From a virus, in IMG/VR virus record IMGVR_UViG_3300032286_000559, positions 1-32,315 of that record: a stretch of 32,315 bases of DNA. One strand, 5' to 3'. Under the pieces are notes generated by a model. That model ran no database searches and was not told the DNA's origin. It was given only the letters and a program-made list of their open reading frames with translations. Below, piece by piece: positions 1 through 6,518 of the stretch (positions are counted from its first letter, which is position 1; every line of letters begins with the position of its first letter). The position numbers were made by a program, and so were the translations under genes.

Positions 1-2
1 CA

Positions 3-38
3 CCACCCCCAACCACACCACCCCCAACCACACCACCG
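3..38 (+). repeat. 15-bp tandem repeat encoding PTTPP
   Basis: The unit CACACCACCCCCAAC recurs about 2.3 times at the very start of the window and encodes Pro-Thr-Thr-Pro-Pro repeats. Low-complexity sequence like this commonly breaks short-read assemblies, which fits the contig ending here. Confidence 0.75.
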
Positions 39-683
39 GAGACTCCACCCGGAGCTCGTGTAACTGATCCAGTCACTGGCAATACCACAACTACATTTGA
101 AGATGGTAGCACATTGACCACAAATGCCGCAGGTGATGTGATTAGTTCTACCAATGCTACAGTAGGAACAGACAATCCATTGGCCGGCATAGTGACCGGA
201 ATCAAAGATGCTGTGGGTGCAGTCAACCCGTATCTTGCTGGTGCAGCAGGCGGTGTTTTGGCATCTGGATTGTTGGGCGGCAACTCCCAAGCCACAGGCG
301 GTAACAATTCAGGATATGCTGGACAAGCAGCATGGCAGTGGGGTCAGGCCACACCTCCTGTTAATGTGGGATTAAATCCAGGGTTTATTGGCAAGGTAGC
401 ATCAGTTCCGTATTATAATGCCACCACGCCAACCCAATCACAATACTACTGGGGTGCTCATCCCTATGCGGCCACAGCCAATGATTTGTTAAACTACAAT
501 AACATACCAAGTGCTCCCGCAGTGCCTTGGGGTCAGGCATATTCAGCAGTGGGCGGAACAAATCAGTTCAACCCTGCTAATTTTGTAAATCAATATATTA
601 CCAATCCACGATATGCTGGAGTCAATTCTGGAACAGCACCCTTGCCAAATGGACCAGTAGCTCCTGGGCAAATACCTAGATAA
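3..683 (+). CDS. Pro/Thr-rich virion-associated protein, 3' part (5' end cut by window edge)
   Basis: The frame is open from base 3 with no start codon, so this is the C-terminal part of a longer gene. It opens with Pro/Thr pentapeptide repeats (PTTPP type, 15-bp DNA unit), then a Thr-rich stretch (DPVTGNTTTTFEDGSTLT), a small Gly/Ala hydrophobic segment (AGAAGGVLASGLLGG, about residues 80-95) and a Tyr/Asn/Pro-rich tail. A TTG at 114 could act as a start but the frame continues upstream without interruption. The frame at the far end of the window (32160-32315) ends in Ala/Pro repeats of the same style, so the two are probably one gene broken at the contig ends. It precedes two ejection-type protein genes and follows the tail hub genes, so I infer a virion or internal protein. 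No family recognised. Confidence 0.6.
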   Translation, partial: PPPTTPPPTTPPETPPGARVTDPVTGNTTTTFEDGSTLTTNAAGDVISSTNATVGTDNPLAGIVTGIKDAVGAVNPYLAGAAGGVLASGLLGGNSQATGGNNSGYAGQAAWQWGQATPPVNVGLNPGFIGKVASVPYYNATTPTQSQYYWGAHPYAATANDLLNYNNIPSAPAVPWGQAYSAVGGTNQFNPANFVNQYITNPRYAGVNSGTAPLPNGPVAPGQIPR

Positions 684-706
684 TATTGGATAAATCAGTT
701 AAACTA

Positions 707-726
707 ATAAATAAACGCAAAGGAAT
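707..726 (+). promoter_or_regulatory. Late-promoter-like ATAAATAAA box fused to a ribosome-binding site
   Basis: The 20-mer ATAAATAAACGCAAAGGAAT lies just before the ATG at 733. An almost identical module (19 of 20 bases) sits at 21822-21841 before another structural gene. The A/T part resembles a -10 or T4-type late box (TATAAATA); AAAGGA is the ribosome-binding site. Promoter function is inferred from recurrence and position. Confidence 0.45.
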
Positions 727-732
727 ACAACT

Positions 733-1467
733 ATGTCATTAGGAAAAAGCAACCAGAGTGGAACATCAACAACGATTCCCACATTGAGTCCAGAACAAAA
801 TGCTATGATCGCAGCGCAAACTGGCTTGTATACTGGCACAGTTGGTCCAGCGTATCAAAATGCAGTCACAGGTGCAACAAATCTATACAACGCTAGTGCG
901 CCAGGTGTAAATGCTGCCGCACAGAATCTAGCAGGCACTGCCGCACAAGCACAACAAACATTGGGATCAACTGGTGAAAGTGCTTTGAGAACAGGTATCA
1001 GTGGTTTAGAAAATCTCTACAGCCCAGAATATCAATCACAGCAGTTGCAGGCCGCATTGATGCCAGCACAGGCACAATACGCACAAAACATTGCCAATCA
1101 AGGAGCTCAGTTTGGTGGTGCAGGTCAATTGGGATCAGCACGACAAGCTCTAGCTCAACAACAAACCGCTGGTGCTACAGAAGCCGCACAGATGCAGGCC
1201 GCTGCTCAGGTAAACAATCAGATCGCACAACAAAGGATGGCTGCAGGTCAGAGCTTGATTGGTGCTGGTCAAGCAGGAATATCAGGTGCCCAAGGTGCCG
1301 CGCAGAATCAGGTTACCGCTGCCATGCAACCACAGGCCCTATACAATCAATATGCCAATGTGTTGTTTGGAACACCAAGTCAAAGTTGGAATCCTAGTTT
1401 TGCTGGCACACAAGGTCAAACTACAACTGGTAATCAATCAGCGTTTAGTGCTGGTTTTAAAATTTAA
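733..1467 (+). CDS. Ala/Gln-rich internal (ejection-type) virion protein
   Basis: The 244-residue protein is dominated by Ala, Gln and Gly, with a long predicted helical region (about residues 55-200) holding the motif GGAGQLGSARQALAQQQ at about 132-148. Such Ala/Gln-rich helical proteins sit next to the transglycosylase protein in many podoviruses and are internal or DNA-ejection proteins, comparable in role to P22 gp7/gp20 or T7 gp14. The ATG at 733 has a good AAAGGA ribosome-binding site and an upstream ATAAATAAA box. The next gene begins 10 bases downstream, suggesting co-translation. The function comes from composition and order, not a conserved catalytic motif. Confidence 0.6.
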   Translation: MSLGKSNQSGTSTTIPTLSPEQNAMIAAQTGLYTGTVGPAYQNAVTGATNLYNASAPGVNAAAQNLAGTAAQAQQTLGSTGESALRTGISGLENLYSPEYQSQQLQAALMPAQAQYAQNIANQGAQFGGAGQLGSARQALAQQQTAGATEAAQMQAAAQVNNQIAQQRMAAGQSLIGAGQAGISGAQGAAQNQVTAAMQPQALYNQYANVLFGTPSQSWNPSFAGTQGQTTTGNQSAFSAGFKI

Positions 1468-1477
1468 GGAAGTTTAA

Positions 1478-3889
1478 ATGGCAGATTACAGCGAGATTTT
1501 TAATCAATATCTCAACAATAGATTTAATCAGGCTGAGCCTCAAATGACAGCTGGGTCACAAGATCTCAGCACAGGTACTATGGTTCCTCCAGCAGTGGGT
1601 CCAACCATTGCCGCCAGTCAAGGACAACAACCCGCCAATCCACTCAATCAAGTGCCAGGTGCAGTTGCTCCACAAACCATGGAACAACCATCCATGGCGC
1701 AGACAGCAATGGCACAACCGCCCATGGCGCAGACAGCAATGGCACAACCACCCATGGCGCAGCCCGCAGTTCCTGTTACAGGTGCAGTCAATCCTGATTA
1801 TGCCTCATATATTGGCAAGAATGAAAGTGGAAACAATGCCAACATTGGATATCACAATCCCACACTAGGCACAGCATATGGCCAATACGGTATCACTGCT
1901 CCGGCCTACAAAGATATACAAAGAACAGACCCATATTTTGCTGGCAAAGATATCACCAGTTTATCTGCAGAAGATCAAAAACGAGCGTTGGATGTGTTTA
2001 CTGCCAACAGCGCCAAAGCCCTACAAAATTATGGTATTGAACCAACCCAGGGCAACTTGGCTGGTGCTCATTTCCTAGGTCCAAAAGGTTTAAATGATTA
2101 TCTAACCAAAGGTTATATCAGTCCAGCGGCAGCACAGGCCAATGGTGGTGAAGCAAGAGTGCGTCATATCGTTGATCAGAGATTGAAGTTCAATCCAGCT
2201 GCTGCCAGCGGTGCCACCAATCAAGCAATCACTCCAGAGCAAGCCGCTACACAACCAGGTCCTGGCGTGCCAACCTATGCCGGTGTTCCAGAACAGACCA
2301 AAATAGAAGCATTGCAAACCAAATACGATCAACTGAACAAAGATGATCCTATTGCTATCATGGCATTGACCCGGGATGAAAATCCTGCTATTGCCAGTGC
2401 AGCCAAAGCCAAAGCATATGATCTACTCAAAACTGGCAACATGACACTGGATGCAAAATCCAAAGTTGATGATGCATTGGCAAATGGTCAGATTCCCAAA
2501 TACAATGAAAAAACAGAAGAAGGCAGTTATATCAAGGCCTATCTGTTTGCTCGTCTAGGATTGAATGATTTGGCATTGCAAGAACAACAGAAGATTTCAC
2601 CAACAAAACAAACAATGGGTGTGATGCTGGGTGACCAACACTATGCAGCCACGTTTGCCAAGGATGGCCAACTTTTGTATGCCTATGATGAAGATGGCAA
2701 CAAGGTAAATGACAAAACCCTGGCCAAACTAGCGGCTAACTCTTATAATCCCAAAAATGCACAACAACATGCACAAGTGTATGCTGATCCAACAGGCAAG
2801 GTCAAAGGCACATTTGTGCTTGAAACTCGTCCAGGCGGTATGCCAGTATACAAAGAAGTCAGCACTGGTAGATTGGCCACAGGCAATGAAGCAGCTAACC
2901 TAAAAGCACAAGGCGTACAAGGTTCATTAGAATATCAACAACAGCAACAGAATATGAAAAATCAAGGTCAACTTGATGTTCATAGAGCCAAACTTGAAAC
3001 AAGCCTAAAATATATTCCTGCACAAGAGCATAACAAGTTTATTAGCAAGTTCAACGCTGAAAATGGAACCAATTTTGCATTGATGTCAGGCCCGGGTGGC
3101 AAAGAAGAATTGGTAGGTGGAACTGTGGCAACAGCTCCAACTGCCATGCCAACCGCACAACCAACCGTACCAGCCATGGCCGCTCCTGTAGCACAATCTG
3201 TAGCACCTGCAGTTCCTGGCGCACAACCTGCAACAGCACCTGGTGCAATACCCGGAGCAACCGCAGTGCGTCCAGCCAGCGATTTCGCAACACCTGCCGC
3301 TTACAAAGCATATCTTGAAGCCAAGAAAGTGCAAGACAAAGATCTGGCTGAAGGTGTTGCCAAACTACAACTTGGATTGCCACAGTATGAAGCCAATGCT
3401 GAAAATATCTTGAATACCATCAAAGATGTAGTTGGTACCAAAGAAAAACCAGCTGAAGGATTTGAAGACAGTGTGGGTATCAAAGGATGGTCATCTGCGT
3501 TTGGATTGATGGATAAACCATTGCCAAACACAGCAGCTCGTAACTGGCGTGCCAAGTATGATCAACTGATGGGTCAAGAGTTTTTGGATGCGTTTAATCA
3601 ACTGAGAGGTGCTGGTGCTATCAGTAACCAAGAAGGAGCCACTGCTACCAAGGCTCGTGCTGCTCTCAGTGATCCCGGTATCAGCGAAGAAGCTTTCCGC
3701 AAAAATGCCAAGATACTTGAAGACACAGTCAAGAAAGGTGTTGATAGACAACGGGCACTTGTTGGATTATCTCCCTTGTATCCTGAAGTGTCTATGGGTG
3801 CCAAATCCGCAACTGCTGCCGCACAACAAGAAAAAACTATTGGCGGCGTGACTTATGTGTTTGATGGCACGGGATGGAAAAAGAAATAA
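1478..3889 (+). CDS. Internal virion protein with SLT-type lytic transglycosylase motif
   Basis: This 803-residue protein starts with a Pro/Gln/Met-rich linker (residues 20-100, including a tandem MAQTAMAQPP repeat). A lysozyme-like domain follows at about 105-235. The motif YIGKNESGNN at 111-120 contains the likely catalytic Glu116, followed by GTAYGQYGIT, matching the ESG...GxxQ pattern of SLT transglycosylases. The remaining ~550 residues are helical and charged with another Ala/Pro linker near 550-600. The arrangement matches podovirus ejection proteins (T7 gp16, P22 gp4-type muramidase role) that open the cell wall during DNA entry. The start is supported by AAGGAAG 6 bases upstream. No other cell-wall hydrolase was recognised, so it could also be the only lytic enzyme. 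Confidence 0.72.
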   Translation: MADYSEIFNQYLNNRFNQAEPQMTAGSQDLSTGTMVPPAVGPTIAASQGQQPANPLNQVPGAVAPQTMEQPSMAQTAMAQPPMAQTAMAQPPMAQPAVPVTGAVNPDYASYIGKNESGNNANIGYHNPTLGTAYGQYGITAPAYKDIQRTDPYFAGKDITSLSAEDQKRALDVFTANSAKALQNYGIEPTQGNLAGAHFLGPKGLNDYLTKGYISPAAAQANGGEARVRHIVDQRLKFNPAAASGATNQAITPEQAATQPGPGVPTYAGVPEQTKIEALQTKYDQLNKDDPIAIMALTRDENPAIASAAKAKAYDLLKTGNMTLDAKSKVDDALANGQIPKYNEKTEEGSYIKAYLFARLGLNDLALQEQQKISPTKQTMGVMLGDQHYAATFAKDGQLLYAYDEDGNKVNDKTLAKLAANSYNPKNAQQHAQVYADPTGKVKGTFVLETRPGGMPVYKEVSTGRLATGNEAANLKAQGVQGSLEYQQQQQNMKNQGQLDVHRAKLETSLKYIPAQEHNKFISKFNAENGTNFALMSGPGGKEELVGGTVATAPTAMPTAQPTVPAMAAPVAQSVAPAVPGAQPATAPGAIPGATAVRPASDFATPAAYKAYLEAKKVQDKDLAEGVAKLQLGLPQYEANAENILNTIKDVVGTKEKPAEGFEDSVGIKGWSSAFGLMDKPLPNTAARNWRAKYDQLMGQEFLDAFNQLRGAGAISNQEGATATKARAALSDPGISEEAFRKNAKILEDTVKKGVDRQRALVGLSPLYPEVSMGAKSATAAAQQEKTIGGVTYVFDGTGWKKK
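1694..1760 (+). repeat. 30-bp tandem repeat in coding sequence
   Basis: A 30-bp unit starting ATGGCGCAGACAGCAATGGC occurs twice almost exactly (1694 and 1724) with a partial third copy at 1754. It encodes the ten-residue MAQTAMAQPP linker repeat upstream of the transglycosylase domain. Copy number could vary between isolates without shifting the frame. Confidence 0.85.
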
Positions 3890-4896
3890 TGGATGAATAC
3901 ATCACAGATCCTGAATTATTAAAACAGCTAAATGGCGTTGCTGAAACAGCACCTGCGCCTGTGGCACCGCCCGCAGCTGAATCTGGGTATATAACAGATC
4001 CAGCATTATTAAATCAGTTGAATGCCCCTACAGGTGCTGTGGCTCCTGGTGATATCACTGCAGGTCCTGCAGGATATGCGGCTCCTGCCTTAACTGGAGC
4101 GGCCTATGGTGTAGAAACTGGATTGCCACAACTGGCACAAACTGTCAAAGGTGCAGTGAGTCCAGTAGTAGCAGGTGCCGGCAACTATCTAAAAAATCCA
4201 ATGAACATATTAACTGACGTGGCATTGACCCATATGGGTGCTCCGCCAGTTGCTGGTATGGCCAAACTATATGATGCTTACAAGGGTGTAAAACAAGTGG
4301 CTGGTAATCTTAATGAGGCATTAAGTAAACTTCCTGAACAAACATTGGCAAAAATTAAACCAGCAGGTGATTATCTCAGCAATGCGTTATTATCAAAAGA
4401 TATAAATGCATTGGATGATGCTATAAAACTTAAAGGTGCTGGGCAGGCCATCAAAGAACTTCAGTTACCAACTTATCTAAAAGATATTCCAGAAGCAAAA
4501 CAAGCACTTAATGAAATAAAAGGAGCTTTTCCTGGCACTATGGGCAAGATTGGAGCAGTGGCAGGTCCGTTGGTTCGCGGAGCAAGTCGTGTGTTGGGTC
4601 CAGCAGGTATGGCCATGGACATATATGATGCCGCAAAATATGCACAAGAAGCCGGATTGGGTCAAAGACTAGCACAGGGCGAAGGTGCAAGAGGCATGCA
4701 GGCATTCCAAAATCTAAACAATCAAAACGTGTCAGGCTACATGCTGAGTCCTGTAGAAGCCAAAAACGTGCTGGCTTCAGGAGATGAGCGTACAATAAAC
4801 ATGTATGGCGGTCGTCAGAGATTAGAAGGTATTGTTTCTGCACCCAACGCCATAAACAGTGGTTTTACAAATCAACTAAATACTTTGTCAAGATAA
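3889..4896 (+). CDS. Putative ejection protein with paired YITDPxLLxQLN motifs
   Basis: I start this gene at the ATG at 3889, which overlaps the upstream stop (TAATG), rather than at an in-frame ATG 15 bases earlier that lacks a ribosome-binding site. The 335-residue product carries two near-identical short motifs at the N-terminus, YITDPELLKQLN (about 4-15) and YITDPALLNQLN (about 35-46). Ala/Gly-rich hydrophobic stretches and amphipathic helices follow. Short DPxLLxQL motifs recur in phage ejection proteins and may dock partner proteins. Tight coupling to the transglycosylase gene supports a role in the same internal core or ejection complex. There is no enzymatic motif. Confidence 0.5.
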   Translation: MDEYITDPELLKQLNGVAETAPAPVAPPAAESGYITDPALLNQLNAPTGAVAPGDITAGPAGYAAPALTGAAYGVETGLPQLAQTVKGAVSPVVAGAGNYLKNPMNILTDVALTHMGAPPVAGMAKLYDAYKGVKQVAGNLNEALSKLPEQTLAKIKPAGDYLSNALLSKDINALDDAIKLKGAGQAIKELQLPTYLKDIPEAKQALNEIKGAFPGTMGKIGAVAGPLVRGASRVLGPAGMAMDIYDAAKYAQEAGLGQRLAQGEGARGMQAFQNLNNQNVSGYMLSPVEAKNVLASGDERTINMYGGRQRLEGIVSAPNAINSGFTNQLNTLSR

Positions 4897-4905
4897 GGAA
4901 CAGAA

Positions 4906-5346
4906 ATGGAAATGGTAGAACAAGCATTAACCAATGTATTCAACAGTAACTTTTTGTGTTATTACAAAAGTCACGCAGCACATGTCAATATAGTAGGCAG
5001 AAACTTTTACTCAGATCACAAGCTATTACAGAAGATTTATGAAGATTTACAAGGGGAAATTGACACAATTGGCGAGCTTTTGAGGTCAATTGATGCCTAT
5101 TTTCCTACCACTATGTCAACACCTATGATGAGTGACACTATTGACAATTTGACTCCGGACTATGGAGATGGACTAGATTATCTACAACAGATTTATGATG
5201 ATCTAGAAGTGTTGATTGAAGTACATTTAGAGCTGGAAGATGTAACACAAAACGAACGTGGCTATAATCACTTGGCCAACTACGCACAAGATCGCGTCCG
5301 CATTCTAAAAAGGTTCTGCTGGATGCTTCGTGCCACCTTAAATTAA
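4906..5346 (+). CDS. Dps-like ferritin-fold protein with intact ferroxidase residues
   Basis: The 146-residue protein matches the Dps family over its first ~65 residues: YKSHAAHVNIVGRNFYSDHK aligns with the family's KTHNFHWNVTGPNFHSLHK. The ferroxidase ligands keep exact Dps spacing: His26, His38 (12 apart), Asp53 (15 further) and Glu57 (4 further). The Trp after the first His is Val27, and the extra Asp ligand found in many Dps proteins is Gln42. There is no Lys-rich N-terminal DNA-binding tail. Family members oxidise and store iron as 12-mers and protect DNA from peroxide. AAGGAAC upstream supports the ATG at 4906. It lies between ejection-protein genes and a small membrane protein, so it is probably expressed late. 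Assembly and DNA binding are inferred. Confidence 0.72.
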   Translation: MEMVEQALTNVFNSNFLCYYKSHAAHVNIVGRNFYSDHKLLQKIYEDLQGEIDTIGELLRSIDAYFPTTMSTPMMSDTIDNLTPDYGDGLDYLQQIYDDLEVLIEVHLELEDVTQNERGYNHLANYAQDRVRILKRFCWMLRATLN

Positions 5347-5347
5347 T

Positions 5348-5599
5348 ATGTCAAATATCATGAGTACAATGCCAACTGTCAATAGCGAAAAAACAAACTT
5401 GGAGTTACACGTGGATCTATGTGCAGAACGTTACAAAGAACTTGATGAAAAAGTAACTGTGGTGCATGCCAAGATAGATGTGCTTGCCGCAAAGATCAAC
5501 GAGTTCAATGCCAATGTGACCAAAGTTGTGGTAACCACAGCAGGCACCATAGTGGTAGCAGTGATCTCGTTGATTGGTGTTATATTCACCAAGTTTTAA
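5348..5599 (+). CDS. Small coiled-coil protein with C-terminal membrane segment, possible holin
   Basis: The 83-residue protein has a charged, heptad-like helix (about 20-55: ERYKELDEKVTVVHAKIDVL and on) followed by one hydrophobic segment (about 58-80: VVVTTAGTIVVAVISLIGVI) ending in TKF. This coiled coil plus C-terminal anchor layout resembles XhlA/hemolysin-type phage proteins and some holins, but there is no decisive motif. It begins 2 bases after the Dps-like gene and ends by overlapping the convergent minus-strand gene by 4 bases. The start is ambiguous (ATGs at 5348 and 5360) with no strong ribosome-binding site, so translational coupling is likely. A lysis role is a guess from topology and position. 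Confidence 0.5.
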   Translation: MSNIMSTMPTVNSEKTNLELHVDLCAERYKELDEKVTVVHAKIDVLAAKINEFNANVTKVVVTTAGTIVVAVISLIGVIFTKF

Positions 5600-6063
5600 T
5601 CCGTATACGCATAACCAGGTTTTCCTTGGCTCACATAGTTTTGTAGTGTGCTTTTGTTCATGCCCATGATCCTAGCGGCTTCAGCAATACTGTTGTAATG
5701 GCCTGTGGGTGTGCGGAATCCTTGATTTTGACGAGCTCTGCGTCTTTTGGGTTTGTCTTCATCCACCAGTTGTGATAGTGCTTCAGCCCGTTCTGCCGCA
5801 GCAAATGCAAGTTCCACTTCCTCATCTGTCATGTCTTCCATGTCCGCATCTTTCACATAGGTCTGGAACCGGTTGCTGTCATACCGGGCAATCTGGTCTT
5901 CCAAATACAACAAGCTGTTGATCCAACAATCCGCTTGGGCTCTATGTGTCTCACTCAACTGATCGTATTTGATATTGATATCAATCAGATCTTTCAATGT
6001 GGCCAGAGTGGTTTTGGCCTGTGTGTATGTAAACTGCTCTACTTGTTCTGCTGTTAGGTTCAT
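5596..6063 (-). CDS. HTH/NUMOD1-like DNA-binding protein, only minus-strand gene
   Basis: The 155-residue product is mostly helical and acidic in its first 110 residues, then has a basic patch (KRRRARQ). The C-terminal module TPTGHYNSIAEAARIMGMNK continues into STLQNYV, the pattern of NUMOD1-type helix-turn-helix motifs found in phage endonucleases and DNA-binding proteins. AGGAAAC precedes the ATG. A perfect sigma70 promoter (6099-6127) reads into it with a leader of about 29 bases, so it is probably expressed immediately on infection. Its divergent position beside the plus-strand early promoters suggests a regulator, but no nuclease catalytic motif or known repressor fold is visible. It is convergent with, and overlaps, the gene ending at 5599. 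Confidence 0.6.
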   Translation of the reverse strand: MNLTAEQVEQFTYTQAKTTLATLKDLIDINIKYDQLSETHRAQADCWINSLLYLEDQIARYDSNRFQTYVKDADMEDMTDEEVELAFAAAERAEALSQLVDEDKPKRRRARQNQGFRTPTGHYNSIAEAARIMGMNKSTLQNYVSQGKPGYAYTD

Positions 6064-6098
6064 TTTGTTTCCTGTGGTGTATTGTTGATCATGTTACG

Positions 6099-6127
6099 AT
6101 TATATAGTCTATTTAGCATTTTGTCAA
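6099..6127 (-). promoter_or_regulatory. Perfect sigma70 promoter for the minus-strand gene
   Basis: Read on the minus strand, TTGACA (6122-6127) and TATAAT (6099-6104) are separated by exactly 17 bases, identical to the bacterial consensus. Transcription should start near 6092 and run into the gene at 6063. The -35 box is 26 bases from that of the divergent plus-strand promoter. Confidence 0.85.
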
Positions 6128-6153
6128 CGCATAAAAGAACCAAAAAATACCTG

Positions 6154-6182
6154 TTGACAAGGGGTTTTATTTTGTGTATAAT
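6154..6182 (+). promoter_or_regulatory. Perfect sigma70 promoter driving the small RNA cassette
   Basis: TTGACA (6154-6159), a 17-base spacer and TATAAT (6177-6182) match consensus exactly. The expected start at about 6188-6190 coincides with an ATG at 6190, so any protein made from it would be leaderless. A terminator at 6339-6371 should end the transcript after roughly 185 bases. Confidence 0.85.
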
Positions 6183-6189
6183 AAATACA

Positions 6190-6309
6190 ATGCAGAACAA
6201 GGAATCTCATTTTGTTTCTCCAAGCTCTATTGTGATTACTTTTAACCTTGTTTGGCATCTTGTTATTGCGTTATTCCTAAAATGTATAGATACTCTCCTG
6301 GCAAGGTGA
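6190..6309 (+). CDS. Possible leaderless 39-residue membrane peptide
   Basis: The ATG coincides with the expected transcription start of the 6154-6182 promoter, so translation would have to be leaderless. The peptide begins MQNKESHF, has a hydrophobic stretch (SIVITFNLVWHLVIALFL, about residues 13-30) and ends KCIDTLLAR. It overlaps the helices of the candidate small RNA. No family recognised. The alternative is that this frame is chance and the transcript is non-coding. Confidence 0.2.
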   Translation: MQNKESHFVSPSSIVITFNLVWHLVIALFLKCIDTLLAR

Positions 6310-6338
6310 AATCAACACAACCAATAACAAGTTTTTCA

Positions 6339-6371
6339 AAGCCCAGTTAGTGCAATGCTAATTGGGCTTTT
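6339..6371 (+). terminator. Rho-independent terminator of the small transcript
   Basis: AAGCCCAGTTAG (6339-6350) pairs with CTAATTGGGCTT (6358-6369) with one G-U pair, around a 7-base loop, followed by TTCCTTTTCC. It separates the small RNA cassette from the next promoter at 6387. Confidence 0.8.
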
Positions 6372-6386
6372 CCTTTTCCAAATCAA

Positions 6387-6415
6387 TTGACAAACAGTTT
6401 TTAGATCATTATACT
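6387..6415 (+). promoter_or_regulatory. Near-consensus sigma70 promoter for the early gene block
   Basis: TTGACA (6387-6392), a 17-base spacer and TATACT (6410-6415). The expected start near 6422 gives a leader of about 97 bases to the ATG at 6519. The spacer is almost entirely filled by one arm of a 16-bp inverted repeat, suggesting an operator. Confidence 0.8.
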
Positions 6416-6480
6416 AAATACAACTGAAGTAAACCTTGCCGCAACAACGAGTATCTTGAACAGAGATCTAAAAACTGTTT
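6392..6480. repeat. Perfect 16-bp inverted repeat straddling the early promoter
   Basis: AAACAGTTTTTAGATC (6392-6407) is exactly the reverse complement of GATCTAAAAACTGTTT (6465-6480); the arms are 57 bases apart. The first arm lies between the -35 and -10 boxes, the second about 45-60 bases into the transcript. Because the first arm is upstream of the start, the pair cannot form a hairpin in that transcript, so paired protein-binding sites are more likely than an RNA structure. Confidence 0.8.
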
Positions 6481-6518
6481 GGTAATATCGCACCCAGCGA
6501 TAACATTTAGGAACCATT

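Larger units (their letters stand above)
6189..6375 (+). ncRNA. Candidate ~190-nt structured small RNA
   Basis: A perfect sigma70 promoter and a strong intrinsic terminator bracket about 185 bases with no ribosome-binding site. Three helices can form in order. First, AACAAGG (6196-6202) pairs with CCTTGTT (6246-6252). Second, CTTGTTATTG (6259-6268) pairs with CAATAACAAG (6322-6331), extended by GTT/AAC after a one-base bulge. Third is the terminator stem (6339-6369). This is not an antisense copy of any gene I can see in the window. Its role could be regulatory, or it could be a decoy or RNA-polymerase-binding RNA; the sequence does not decide. A leaderless 39-codon frame lies inside it. Confidence 0.5.
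6064..6518. promoter_or_regulatory. 455-bp intergenic control region
   Basis: This is the only long gap between recognised genes. It holds, in order: a minus-strand sigma70 promoter, a divergent plus-strand sigma70 promoter, a ~190-nt structured RNA ending in a rho-independent terminator, a third sigma70 promoter whose spacer is one arm of a 16-bp inverted repeat, and the second arm ~57 bases downstream. Separate entries give details. It divides the late structural block from the early block. Confidence 0.8.

Noticed and set aside
6082-6189. Upstream extension of the 39-codon frame to an ATG at 6082
   Set aside because: This part spans both divergent promoters, so it would not be on the transcript, and has no ribosome-binding site.
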